From assembly GCA_024698075.1 (NCBI GenBank), contig JAILRP010000063.1, positions 1 through 38,834 on the forward strand: 38,834 nt of DNA, read 5' to 3'. Under the pieces are notes generated by a model, which searched no databases, was not told the DNA's origin, and was given only the letters and a program-made list of their open reading frames with translations. Both the position numbers and the translations under genes were made by a program. Source of the stretch: Lachnospiraceae bacterium. GTDB lineage: Bacteria; Bacillota; Clostridia; Lachnospirales; Lachnospiraceae. Below are positions 1 to 7,725 of the stretch, piece by piece. How positions within the stretch are numbered: position 1 is the stretch's first letter; every line of letters starts with the position of its first letter.

Positions 1-5
1 ACAAG

Positions 6-80
<75 letters not shown>

Positions 81-88
81 ATATGTTG

Positions 89-164
89 GTAGGGGGAACC
101 ACGAAGTGGTGGGACCCTGCCTACACATGCAGCAAGGAATCCGTACGCTGCGCGGACACCTTGC
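89..164 (-). other. tRNA spacer with two hairpins
   Basis: The 91-nt gap between the two tRNAs holds two inverted repeats. One runs from 89-93 (gtagg) to 120-124 (cctac), with an inner CCAC/GTGG stem. The other runs from 132-137 (gcaagg) to 159-164 (ccttgc), with an inner TCCG/CGGA stem. Neither is followed by a T-run, so they look like structured spacer or processing elements rather than terminators. Their function is not known. Confidence 0.45.
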
Positions 165-171
165 AGCATTA

Positions 172-245
<74 letters not shown>

Positions 246-261
246 GGAAACACTGCCCATT

Positions 262-290
262 ATGATATCGCATTTCCATATCCGCGTCAA
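262..290 (-). promoter_or_regulatory. Promoter of the tRNA-Arg/His unit
   Basis: On the minus strand there is a TTGACG -35 box (285-290), 17 bp of spacing and a TATCAT -10 box (262-267), placed 16 bp before the first base of tRNA-Arg. This matches the sigma-70 type consensus well. Confidence 0.8.
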
Positions 291-344
291 GAATTATCGC
301 TCAACTGCCATATCCCTCAACTGCCCCAGCCAGTGTCCGGCCGT

Positions 345-2006
345 TCAGTCCAGAATGCTGTAGAAATTGTCTATGTTCTCCTCCGGAAGAGTCACGGGAT
401 CCCATCCGTAATCTTTGTATGCCTTAATGGGCAGATTGTTCGCGGCAACATAGTTCGCGATTATCTGAGCCCTTGTGGCCTCGCGTCCGTCTATGTCCGC
501 GGTGCTCTTCGTAAACTCATCATAATGGTCCCCGAATATCTTCTTTGCGGTAGGATCGTAATCGGAGCCGTCACCGACGACTTCCATTTCCGTAACCTCA
601 TAACCGCTGTCAGTGCTCTTTACGTGGATGAGTCCGGGATAAGAACCGCCCGATACCATTTCAAGAGTATCTCCGTTAAGGTTGTAGTTCATGATCCAAA
701 AATCACCCCATATGCGGATGTCATCCCTGTTGCTCTCATCCTCTGCGATTATGATCGGGCAGGGTATCGTAACGTCGGCTTTATCATAATTTTCGGCATA
801 TTCATCGATGAGGAATTTGTAGAGAACCGTATAGAAAAGCTCAGGCCCGGGATACTCATAAGGAGGAAGTGCGGAGCTGACTGTCTTTTCAGAGCTCCCG
901 TCTCCGGCAGGTGCGGTAAAAGAAGACAGCGGTGCATAGTCAAACCTTACATAATTGTCCTCGATCTCCATCTCCTTATTGTACTCTTCCTCGGTAAGGG
1001 CTTCGTATTCACCTCCATTGTATGCCTTGAACCAGGGATTTTCCTCGTTCTCGTACTCATCGTATTTCACCCCGTACTGATATACGAGTTCGGTCGAATT
1101 GGCCATCAGGGCATAAACGTCACATCCGCTCGATCCGGCTCCGCCTGACCATTCGTTGTTCAGGAATGAATCCTCGTAATCATAGTATCTGTCTCTGGCC
1201 GTTCCGGAAATAACATGGGCGGGAGCCCGGTCAACCATGGTATACACATCATATGCCACTCCCATAAATTCGCCATCGGCTATCTCTCCGACAAAAAGCT
1301 CATCTATCCCGTCCGAATTTATGTCTCTGTACGCAAAGCCGATATTATCCATGCCGCCTTCCGACTGCGTTCCGATGTAGAAGAACTCGGGGCTCATGTT
1401 TTCTTCTTCAAGCTTATTTGCGTCCCATGCTTCATTGACCGCCGTCACATATTTTGCAAGGACATCCCCGTAGAGGTCCTCACCCTTCATTCCGGCGCCT
1501 TCAAGGTAATCCGCACCGTTTATTCCCTTTACCGATGCGATTATCGCGTCTGCCGCCTCATCGAGCTTCTCAAAGCTCTCCGGCATTTCCGGAAGATTGT
1601 AGTCCCACTGTATCTCTGTCGGATAGCCCCTTACAACATCATAGCTTCCGCCGTCCTTTGAAAGTTCGCCGATCTTTTTATAAGGTCCTCCCGCATATTC
1701 CTTTGGGACGGAAACTGCCCATACCGACAGTTCAAGTCCGCCAAAGCCGGCATCCTTCGATTCTTTATGATATACATCGATCCTGTCTTCTGATGTCTCG
1801 ACATCTACTATTCCCACAAGTTCCTGCGGTATCGTTATCTCAAAGAGGCCGCATGAAAATGTGCCTGCTGCCGCTTCCTGTACGTCCGCTTCGGCCTGCT
1901 GCTGTTCGGGCCCGGCAGGTACTGCGGGTGCTGCCGATGCGCACCCGGCAAGCATGAGCACGCTCATAGCCAATGCCGTCAGTTCTCTCAGTGTTCTTCT
2001 CATCAT
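345..2006 (-). CDS. Large lipoprotein of unknown function
   Basis: The protein has 553 residues. It starts with a positively charged stretch and a hydrophobic segment ending in a lipobox (MLAGC, Cys at about residue 22), so it is predicted to be a membrane-anchored surface lipoprotein. A low-complexity Ala/Glu/Gln linker follows. At roughly residues 205-240 the stretch containing DINSDGIDELFVGEI resembles the Asp-rich repeats of calcium-binding or FG-GAP-like segments. The C-terminal 180 residues are rich in Tyr and Asp and look like a second globular domain. AGGAGG lies 8 nt before the ATG at 2006. A second ATG one codon later is also possible. I do not recognise a named family, and no catalytic motif is evident. 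It is a single gene between the aromatic operon and the tRNAs. Confidence 0.8.
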   Translation of the reverse strand: MMRRTLRELTALAMSVLMLAGCASAAPAVPAGPEQQQAEADVQEAAAGTFSCGLFEITIPQELVGIVDVETSEDRIDVYHKESKDAGFGGLELSVWAVSVPKEYAGGPYKKIGELSKDGGSYDVVRGYPTEIQWDYNLPEMPESFEKLDEAADAIIASVKGINGADYLEGAGMKGEDLYGDVLAKYVTAVNEAWDANKLEEENMSPEFFYIGTQSEGGMDNIGFAYRDINSDGIDELFVGEIADGEFMGVAYDVYTMVDRAPAHVISGTARDRYYDYEDSFLNNEWSGGAGSSGCDVYALMANSTELVYQYGVKYDEYENEENPWFKAYNGGEYEALTEEEYNKEMEIEDNYVRFDYAPLSSFTAPAGDGSSEKTVSSALPPYEYPGPELFYTVLYKFLIDEYAENYDKADVTIPCPIIIAEDESNRDDIRIWGDFWIMNYNLNGDTLEMVSGGSYPGLIHVKSTDSGYEVTEMEVVGDGSDYDPTAKKIFGDHYDEFTKSTADIDGREATRAQIIANYVAANNLPIKAYKDYGWDPVTLPEENIDNFYSILD

Positions 2007-2049
2007 TTAAAATGCCTCCTGTAAAACTGTATATTGTTACATACAGATT

Positions 2050-2078
2050 ATTTTACCACTTTTGGGGCCGGATGATAA
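2050..2078 (-). promoter_or_regulatory. Probable promoter of the lipoprotein gene
   Basis: On the minus strand TTATCA (2073-2078) and TAAAAT (2050-2055) are separated by 17 bp, 44 bp before the start codon. A small inverted repeat (CTGTAT...ATACAG) lies in the leader. The -35 box is only a fair match. Confidence 0.5.
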
Positions 2079-2138
2079 TCACCTTTATCATTTATCCGTC
2101 ATCTGCAGCCACTCCGTGGGCGAAAATCATTCCCGACC

Positions 2139-3167
2139 CTACAGGAGGTCTGCGATCTCATATATCAGCCGCTCCGTGTCTTCCCATCCGAGGCAGGGAT
2201 CGGTGATCGACTTGCCGTAGCATCCCCCTCCGGGTTCCTGCGCACCTTCCTCTATGTAGCTTTCTATCATGAAGCCTTTCAGTATTCCGGCGATCCGGCT
2301 GTCATGTCTTGCGGAGTGGAGGACCTCCTTCACGATCCTCCTCTGCTCATAAGGATTTTTATTGGAATTGCAGTGGTTTGTATCAACTATGAGGCTCGGA
2401 TTCATAAGCTCCATCTCATCATATATATCGCACAGCCGAACCAGGTCCTCATAATGGTAATTGGGCTTCATCGATCCGTGTTGGTCCGTGTAGCCCCGAA
2501 GGATCGCATGGGTGTGCCTGTTCCCGTCGGAATGCACCTGCCAGCCGCGGTATATGAACGTATGCCCGTTCTGTGCGGCGCTGATCGCATTCATCATGAC
2601 GCGGTAGTCGCCGGAGGTGGGATTTTTCATGCCCACGGGAACGCTTATGCCGCTCGAAGTCAGCCTGTGCTGTTGGTCCTCGACAGATCTTGCCCCAACC
2701 GCTACATATACCAGCAGGTCATCAAGATAACCGTAGTTTTCCGTGTACAGCATCTCATCGGCGCATGCAAATCCGGTCTCCATCACTGCGCGCATATGAA
2801 GGTGCCTCGTGGCCTCAATCCCTTTGAACAGGTTCGGCTTCTCCGTAGGGTCGGGCTGGTGCAGCATGCCCTTGTATCCTTCGGCGTTCGTCCTCGGCTT
2901 GTTCGTATATATCCTCGGAACTATGAAGATCTTGTCCTTCACCTTTTCCTGCACGGGCACGAGCCTTCCGATATAGTCCATGACAGATTCCTCGTTGTCG
3001 GCCGAACACGGTCCGATGATAAGGATGAGCTTGTCGCGTCTTCCCTCGAATATCGACACAAGCTCCGCCTTCCTCGTCTGTACCGTTTCGTTCATCTTGG
3101 CCGTCAGCGGATACATCTCCTTAAGCTCCGCAGGTATTGCAAGCTGTCTTTCATACACCATTCCCAT
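2139..3167 (-). CDS. aroF: 3-deoxy-7-phosphoheptulonate (DAHP) synthase
   Basis: This enzyme condenses phosphoenolpyruvate and erythrose 4-phosphate to DAHP, the first step of the shikimate pathway. At 342 residues it has the length of the AroF/G/H type. Visible motifs are GPCSAD (about residue 52), the PEP-binding stretch RIYTNKPRTNAEGYKG, VGARSVEDQQHR, GMKNPTSGD, and the metal-site region IVDTNHCNSNK followed by GFMIESYIEEGAQ. AGGAGG sits 9 nt before the ATG at 3167, inside the end of the preceding gene. The prephenate dehydratase stop is only 1 nt upstream, so the two are translationally coupled and share the Phe attenuator. The exact paralogue (AroF, AroG or AroH) cannot be told from sequence, and feedback specificity is not assigned. 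Confidence 0.95.
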   Translation of the reverse strand: MGMVYERQLAIPAELKEMYPLTAKMNETVQTRKAELVSIFEGRRDKLILIIGPCSADNEESVMDYIGRLVPVQEKVKDKIFIVPRIYTNKPRTNAEGYKGMLHQPDPTEKPNLFKGIEATRHLHMRAVMETGFACADEMLYTENYGYLDDLLVYVAVGARSVEDQQHRLTSSGISVPVGMKNPTSGDYRVMMNAISAAQNGHTFIYRGWQVHSDGNRHTHAILRGYTDQHGSMKPNYHYEDLVRLCDIYDEMELMNPSLIVDTNHCNSNKNPYEQRRIVKEVLHSARHDSRIAGILKGFMIESYIEEGAQEPGGGCYGKSITDPCLGWEDTERLIYEIADLL

Positions 3168-3168
3168 C

Positions 3169-3726
3169 TTACTGATCCTCCTGTGTTCTCTTTGCCGCTA
3201 CGACGGCAAACTTCGTAGCATTGTCATCTCTTTCGTTTATCTGTTCATCAAGCACCTTAAGCCCGTAAAAAGCCGCCGTCTCAACACTTGCTATGGCGGC
3301 AACCGCCATGTTCTGCATCCTCGCGACCTGCCTTGCCGCAACGGCCGTGTTTTCCGCCTCGATGACCTCATACCCCCTGTCCCTGATATAGGTATCGCAC
3401 TGCTCAAGCGCCTTGTGCTGGCTGATGACCTTTCTGATATCACTTATCCTGCTTCCGCGCACACCGAGCAGATTCTGCGTGATCGGGAAGGACTGCTCCC
3501 GGACCACTTCGAGTCCGCCTTCTGCCAGAAGCTCCTTCACCTCACGGACAGGGCCTGCATAGCTGTTCTCAACCGGCAGGACCGCATAGTCGCAGTCTCC
3601 GGAGGCGACTGCATAATACGCCTCTGCAAAGCTTCCGAACGGCACATGCATCTCATCCGGAAACATGTTCCTTGCCACCATATGTGCAAACGCTCCTTCT
3701 ATCCCGCTGTATGCGATCCTTTTCAT
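3169..3726 (-). CDS. pheA: Prephenate dehydratase, catalytic domain only
   Basis: This enzyme converts prephenate to phenylpyruvate, the committed step to phenylalanine. The 185-residue protein begins KRIAYSGIEGAFAH, and carries the family motifs ENSYAGPV, the SQHKALEQC region and NATKFAVV (the TRF-type substrate motif, here with Lys). It ends right after the catalytic domain. The C-terminal ACT domain that normally gives Phe feedback inhibition is missing, and there is no chorismate mutase fusion. The ATG at 3726 is preferred because AAGGAG lies 10 nt upstream. An in-frame start at 3774 has no such site. It is the first gene of the pair with DAHP synthase. Loss of ACT fits with control at the RNA level by the leader just upstream. 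Confidence 0.93.
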   Translation of the reverse strand: MKRIAYSGIEGAFAHMVARNMFPDEMHVPFGSFAEAYYAVASGDCDYAVLPVENSYAGPVREVKELLAEGGLEVVREQSFPITQNLLGVRGSRISDIRKVISQHKALEQCDTYIRDRGYEVIEAENTAVAARQVARMQNMAVAAIASVETAAFYGLKVLDEQINERDDNATKFAVVAAKRTQEDQ

Positions 3727-3816
3727 GGTTATCATTCTCCTTCGAAAATCATCCGGCCTTAATTTTTCATCCATAAGTTTCGCAGTTCCCCCTGCCCGAT
3801 CTCATACGGACCGCAC

Positions 3817-3848
3817 AAAAAAGGCGGCCCGTTCTTTTCCGGACCGCC
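3817..3848 (-). terminator. Attenuator terminator upstream of pheA
   Basis: On the minus strand the sequence GGCGGTCCG, a short A-rich loop and CGGGCCGCC form an 8-9 bp GC-rich stem (one G-U pair) followed directly by TTTTTT. It lies between the Phe-rich leader peptide and pheA, so it would stop the transcript before the structural genes. Its 5' arm contains CGGTCCG, the exact complement of CGGACCG in the leader peptide, which allows a competing antiterminator. Confidence 0.88.
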
Positions 3849-3876
3849 TGCAAGTTCAACTCATGATACGAACACA

Positions 3877-3951
3877 TCACAAATTTCCCTTACATCGGTC
3901 CGATGTAAAGGCAAACAGGAAATATGCTGCTGTGAACTTGTTCTGGCTCAT
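3877..3951 (-). CDS. pheL: Phe/Tyr-rich leader peptide of the pheA-aroF operon
   Basis: A 24-residue ORF starts about 30 nt after the -10 box and ends before the terminator. It contains a Phe codon at position 6, then the cluster YFLFAF at positions 10-15, the arrangement expected of a ribosome-stalling leader peptide. A purine-rich stretch (GAGAGAAAG) precedes the ATG. The last Phe codon begins one arm of a hairpin (TTTACATC...GATGTAAG) whose centre, CGGACCG, is complementary to the 5' arm of the terminator. A ribosome stalled on the Phe codons would open that hairpin and free CGGACCG to form an antiterminator. This parallels enterobacterial pheL in logic, not in sequence. The symbol is by analogy. 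Confidence 0.82.
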   Translation of the reverse strand: MSQNKFTAAYFLFAFTSDRCKGNL

Positions 3952-3980
3952 ATCTTTCTCTCTTAAATATCTTTTTTGTC

Positions 3981-4009
3981 AGAATACACGTTCTGAAAAA
4001 TCATGTCAA
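3981..4009 (-). promoter_or_regulatory. Promoter of the pheA-aroF operon
   Basis: On the minus strand there is a perfect TTGACA (4004-4009), 17 bp of spacing and TATTCT (3981-3986). It starts immediately after the iscU stop codon, so the aromatic operon is a separate transcript with a leader of about 250 nt. Confidence 0.85.
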
Positions 4010-4017
4010 TGATTTTT

Positions 4018-4479
4018 TTATTCTCCCGGCATCTGATAATATTCCTCGGTCTCCTCGATATCGTTTACCGGAGGCTTTAATCCGTCTATGACTATGTTCT
4101 CCTTCTGCGCATAATCCCACAGTGCCGCATGTATTGCCTGCTCGGCGAGAAGCGAGCAGTGCACCTTTACGGGCGGCAGTCCGTCGAGCGCCTCCATCAC
4201 GGCCTTATTTGTGACCGTCATGGCGTCTTCAATGCTTTTTCCCTTTACAAGCTCCGTTGCCATCGAACTCGTCGCTATCGCCGCACCGCACCCGAATGTT
4301 TTGAACTTCGCATCGCGTACTATCCTATCATCATCGATGTCAAGATACATGCGCATGATGTCTCCGCACTTTGCATTTCCCACAGTGCCGACCCCTGATG
4401 CATTTTCGATCTCTCCTACATTTCTCGGATTCGAGAAATGATCCATTACCTTATCGCTGTATTCCGTTACCTGGCTCAT
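4018..4479 (-). CDS. iscU: Iron-sulfur cluster scaffold protein, NifU/IscU type
   Basis: This is the scaffold on which Fe-S clusters are assembled from sulfide supplied by cysteine desulfurase, acting in the cytosol. At 153 residues it is the single-domain NifU-N/IscU form. The three cluster-ligand cysteines are visible in GNAKCGD (about residue 38), KTFGCGAA (about 63) and KVHCSLLAEQA (about 108). The segment HFSNPRNVGE is typical of the family. The ATG overlaps the iscS stop by ATGA, so synthesis is coupled. The C-terminal extension after the third Cys is longer than in IscU of proteobacteria, as is common in Clostridia. Confidence 0.95.
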   Translation of the reverse strand: MSQVTEYSDKVMDHFSNPRNVGEIENASGVGTVGNAKCGDIMRMYLDIDDDRIVRDAKFKTFGCGAAIATSSMATELVKGKSIEDAMTVTNKAVMEALDGLPPVKVHCSLLAEQAIHAALWDYAQKENIVIDGLKPPVNDIEETEEYYQMPGE

Positions 4480-5684
4480 ATTGCTCCTTTCCCTTTATCA
4501 CCAACAGAGGATGCGCTGCAAAAATCAGCATAAAGCGGTGACATGCTGCGAAGCCTCTCAACAATCTGTCTGAGTGTTTCGGCAACACGGTCGACCTCTT
4601 CCTCCGTATTTTCTTTTGAAAGTGTCAGCCGCAGCGACCCATGCGCAGTCTCGTGCGGAAGTCCGATCGCCAGAAGCACATGCGACGGATCGAGGCTCCC
4701 CGATGTACAGGCCGACCCGGATGATGCGCAGATTCCGCTCTTATCAAGCAGCAGCAGGAGCGATTCGCCCTCGATGAACCTGAAACAGAAGCTGGCATTG
4801 TTAGACAGGCGCTCCTTCAGATCCCCGTTTACAATGGTATAGGGGATCTCCTCCGTCACTTTTCTGATGAGCCTGTCCCGGAGAGATGCCTCATATGCGC
4901 TGACTTTATCCATTTCGGATGCGGCGAGCCTGACTGCTTCCGCAAATCCTATGATGCCCGCTGCATTCACCGTCCCTGCCCTTCGTCCGTATTCCTGTGC
5001 ACCCCCGTGTATGAGGTTCGATATCCGGGTTCCGGTGCGGACATACAGGAGTCCGACGCCTTTAGGGCCGTTAAGCTTGTGTGCGCTTGCCGACAGCATG
5101 TCTATGTTCATCTTGTCGACATCGATCGGAATATGGCCGAATGCCTGAACCGCATCCGTGTGGAAAAGTATGCCATGCTCATGCGCTGTCTTTCCGATCT
5201 GTGCTATCGGCTCGATCGTCCCAATCTCATTGTTTGCCGTCATCACGGATATGAGCACCGTTGAAGGCTTAATGGCGCCCTCAAGCGCTTTTGGGTCAAC
5301 AAAACCCCTGCTGTCGACCGGAAGGTATGTGACTTCAAAACCGTGCTTTTCCAGAAATTCACACGTGTGGAGCACCGCATGGTGTTCGATCGCCGTGGTT
5401 ATTATATGGTTTCCCTTTTCCCGCAAGGCATCCGCGACACCCTTTATGGCCCAGTTGTCCGACTCGCTGCCGCCTGCGGTAAAGTATATCTCCCGCTCTT
5501 TTGCGCCTATAAAGCCGGCTATCGTCCGCCTCGCCTCTGCCACGTTCTCAGCGATCTTTCCGGAGAATGCATATGCGCTCGAGGGATTCCCATACTGCTC
5601 GCAAAAATACGGGAGCATGGCGTTTAAAACTTCCGGCGCAACCCTTGTCGTTGCGGCATTATCCATATATATAAGGTCCGACAT
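4476..5684 (-). CDS. iscS: Cysteine desulfurase, NifS/IscS type
   Basis: This PLP enzyme takes sulfur from cysteine to give a protein persulfide and alanine for Fe-S assembly. The sequence opens with YMDNAATT and shows FTAGGSESDN, HHAVLHT, TANNEIG, FHTDAVQ, SASAHKLNGPKG with the PLP lysine, RAGTVN and the catalytic loop SSGSACTSG. The ATG at 5684 is preferred over those at 5690 and 5693 because AAGGAG lies 9 nt before it and directly abuts the others. It is coupled to iscU by a 4-nt overlap, with a near-consensus promoter and a palindrome just upstream. The last 20 residues after SMSPLY are unusual and may be a lineage-specific tail. Confidence 0.95.
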   Translation of the reverse strand: MSDLIYMDNAATTRVAPEVLNAMLPYFCEQYGNPSSAYAFSGKIAENVAEARRTIAGFIGAKEREIYFTAGGSESDNWAIKGVADALREKGNHIITTAIEHHAVLHTCEFLEKHGFEVTYLPVDSRGFVDPKALEGAIKPSTVLISVMTANNEIGTIEPIAQIGKTAHEHGILFHTDAVQAFGHIPIDVDKMNIDMLSASAHKLNGPKGVGLLYVRTGTRISNLIHGGAQEYGRRAGTVNAAGIIGFAEAVRLAASEMDKVSAYEASLRDRLIRKVTEEIPYTIVNGDLKERLSNNASFCFRFIEGESLLLLLDKSGICASSGSACTSGSLDPSHVLLAIGLPHETAHGSLRLTLSKENTEEEVDRVAETLRQIVERLRSMSPLYADFCSASSVGDKGKGAI

Positions 5685-5702
5685 CTTCATCATCTCCTTT
5701 TA

Positions 5703-5719
5703 CCTACCATTTTGGTAGG
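5703..5719. promoter_or_regulatory. Palindromic operator candidate at the iscS start site
   Basis: CCTACC and GGTAGG form a perfect 6-bp inverted repeat around a 5-nt AT-rich centre. It begins directly after the -10 box and therefore covers the predicted transcription start, the place for a repressor. Rrf2-family regulators (IscR, CymR) commonly control Fe-S and cysteine genes, so one of these is a reasonable guess. No such gene is present in the window. The short palindrome could also be a weak RNA hairpin in the leader. Confidence 0.55.
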
Positions 5720-5748
5720 ATTATAACTCGCGGTCGGATTCCTGTCAA
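5720..5748 (-). promoter_or_regulatory. Near-consensus promoter of iscS-iscU
   Basis: On the minus strand there is TTGACA (5743-5748), exactly 17 bp of spacing and TATAAT (5720-5725). Both hexamers are perfect, which suggests an intrinsically strong promoter that needs repression to be regulated. Confidence 0.92.
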
Positions 5749-5757
5749 GATTCTTCT

Positions 5758-6617
5758 TCAGGAATCCGTTAATCTGCGAAAATCCGGCCTGCACTGCCTC
5801 CACCACCACAGGAATCCCCTGGGGCCTATCGAGTATTTGATCTCTTTGCTTCCGCCCCATTCTCCCGTGCCGTATACGGTCACTTTTGCGGAGCCCTTAT
5901 CGATATTGTTTATGTAACTGTCTTCATCGATCTCGAATTCCACATCGACAGGCTTTCCGGCTCTGGTCCAGACGATCTCATCCGGAGTTACCATTACTTC
6001 CCTGGACGTATACAGTTTTGGATCCTTCGGGACTACTGTCGCCTTCAGCCTGCTGATATCCTATAAGAAGACCAGGAAATGATGGTGCCATGCTGCGTTT
6101 CGCTCTCCGTCCCATCCTCGGCCGTAAATACAAACCTTGCAAGGCTGGCAAGATTTTTCCCTGCTGCAGAAACGATCGGAACCGATTCATCAGCTATGAC
6201 TTCTATTTTTCTGATCTTGTCCATGGCATGCCATGTGGCAGTATGCGTATATCCGGCAGACACCTGATGTTCTCCGATATATGCGCCTTCCATGGGCATG
6301 GCAAATGAAACATTCTGCGTGTTGCAGCCGGGCATTCCAAGAAGCTCCTCCGAGCACTCGCAGACTTTCCCGCCATGGGCGTCAAGAAGGTCGAGCGTCC
6401 AGTACTTGAAGAACGTGTTCTCCGGAAGTTCAGGTGCAAATACTGCAGTACTCCCCGCATAATAACTGTGTTCTTCGGCGGTCCGGCCGTCTGTGACCGT
6501 TGCAATACGCTATGCCGCCTGTACCGGCACAGGCGCCGACAGATACAGATCCGGCAGTGCGGAGAACACAGTCACCGCCGCAAGTATAAAGGCTGCTTTT
6601 CTCTTCATTTTTTTCAT
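5758..6617 (-). pseudogene. Decayed gene for a secreted protein
   Basis: A start at 6617 gives a good signal peptide (MKKMKRKAAFILAAVTVF...) ending near PVQAA. The frame is then stopped by TAG at 6510-6512 and stays open, in the same frame, through a Cys-containing domain (KVCECSEELLGMPGC) down to about 6060. The matching sequence continues in another frame (RLKATVVPKDPKLYTS, then EVMVTPDEIVWTR...) to about 5830. A third frame would give a GGGGSAGRIFAD tail ending at 5769, a C-terminus style seen in secreted Clostridial proteins. One nonsense and one or two frameshift changes mean no intact product. I do not recognise the family. Sequencing error cannot explain the in-frame stop easily, so true decay is likely. 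Confidence 0.7.
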
Positions 6618-6654
6618 GCTCCGTACCCCCGTGCAGGAATGCGTAAACGTTTGC

Positions 6655-7725
6655 TCAGTATTCGACCCGGACATAGTCAAGGCCGTACATCTCCTTAAAC
6701 TTCTTTTCGTCATCAGGACCTTTTATCAGCATGACTTCCGTAAAATGTCCGTCATTGCTGTTCCTGAAGCCGGCGACTTTTTCTCCGGTGCAGATAGAAC
6801 TTCTGATTGCCGGATACTGGGTGTCAGGGTCGTATTTTACTAGAGGCATCGGCTTCTTGGCCCTCTTCTTCCAAGCTATGGCAACTGCCGCAAATGACAG
6901 GAACTGCGCGGTCATGACGCGGACGATCATCATCTCGTCGGTCCCGCTCTGTGTTACAACATGAAGAAGGTTTGTGGCTATGCAGTTGTTGAAGAAATGG
7001 TCCGCCATTCCCGCATAGAGATTTCCCGTCATGCGGTAAAGCATCGACCACTTGATGCCCATAAGCCCCGCAAGGATGATATAGCCCACGCTAAGCCCCA
7101 CAAAGCCTCCGAGGCTCAGGTCTTTGTCTATATAGTTGTGAAGCGGTGTGACGATATGCCATATGCCGAACAGAAGTGCCTGGAAGAACATGGCGCAGCG
7201 CTCGGAATGGTCAATACATGCAATATGCCAGAACAGTCCCCTGAACGTTCCCTCTTCCATGATGACATTGATGATATTGAAAAATATGCACATGAGTATA
7301 AAGCCGGCACCCGTATGTATCTCGGCTTCCCCCGTGAGCGAAAATCCTGAAGTGAAGATCCCCAGCGAAACATCACTCCCCCCGCTCTTTAAAATGGCCG
7401 CCTCTAAAGTGTATGCCACCGTAAATGCGGCAGCTCCGAGAAGCAGTCCCGTGCATAGCCCTTTTAGGATCCCCTTCTTTGAAAAACCTATATCCCAAGG
7501 TTTCCAGCCAAGCATCCTGAGTATGATGATGACGGCGATGATGCCAAACACCTTGTTTATGAAGTTCTCTCCGAGTACGGTTTCATCCATGCGAAGGACA
7601 ATGGCTTCGAACCCGTGGACAGCGATCATAACGGCAAATATCACCACGGCTGATAATAATGTCCTGCTCTTTATCTTATCTCCCAATCTTTCCTCCTCCG
7701 GAAAATCATACAGCTTAAAGATCAT
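6655..7725 (-). CDS. CPBP-family intramembrane metalloprotease (CAAX protease type)
   Basis: The protein has 356 residues and many hydrophobic segments, about eight predicted helices. It carries the CPBP/Abi motifs: IMEEGTFRGLF (EExxxR, about residue 157) and FGIWHIVTPLHNYI with the second conserved His. Family members cleave or protect membrane peptides and include prenyl-protein proteases and bacteriocin immunity proteins. The substrate here is unknown. The ATG overlaps the stop of the ZIP transporter gene by ATGA, so the two are coupled. About 120 residues after the last transmembrane segment form a soluble tail (SSICTGEKVAGFRNSND...) not typical of the family core. Confidence 0.85.
   Translation of the reverse strand: MIFKLYDFPEEERLGDKIKSRTLLSAVVIFAVMIAVHGFEAIVLRMDETVLGENFINKVFGIIAVIIILRMLGWKPWDIGFSKKGILKGLCTGLLLGAAAFTVAYTLEAAILKSGGSDVSLGIFTSGFSLTGEAEIHTGAGFILMCIFFNIINVIMEEGTFRGLFWHIACIDHSERCAMFFQALLFGIWHIVTPLHNYIDKDLSLGGFVGLSVGYIILAGLMGIKWSMLYRMTGNLYAGMADHFFNNCIATNLLHVVTQSGTDEMMIVRVMTAQFLSFAAVAIAWKKRAKKPMPLVKYDPDTQYPAIRSSICTGEKVAGFRNSNDGHFTEVMLIKGPDDEKKFKEMYGLDYVRVEY

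Noticed and set aside
3727-3774. N-terminal extension of prephenate dehydratase from ATG 3774
   Set aside because: No ribosome site is present, while AAGGAG is well spaced before ATG 3726, and family homology starts there.
3817-4000. T-box riboswitch before pheA
   Set aside because: No T-box core or specifier loop is seen, and a Phe-rich leader peptide explains the terminator.
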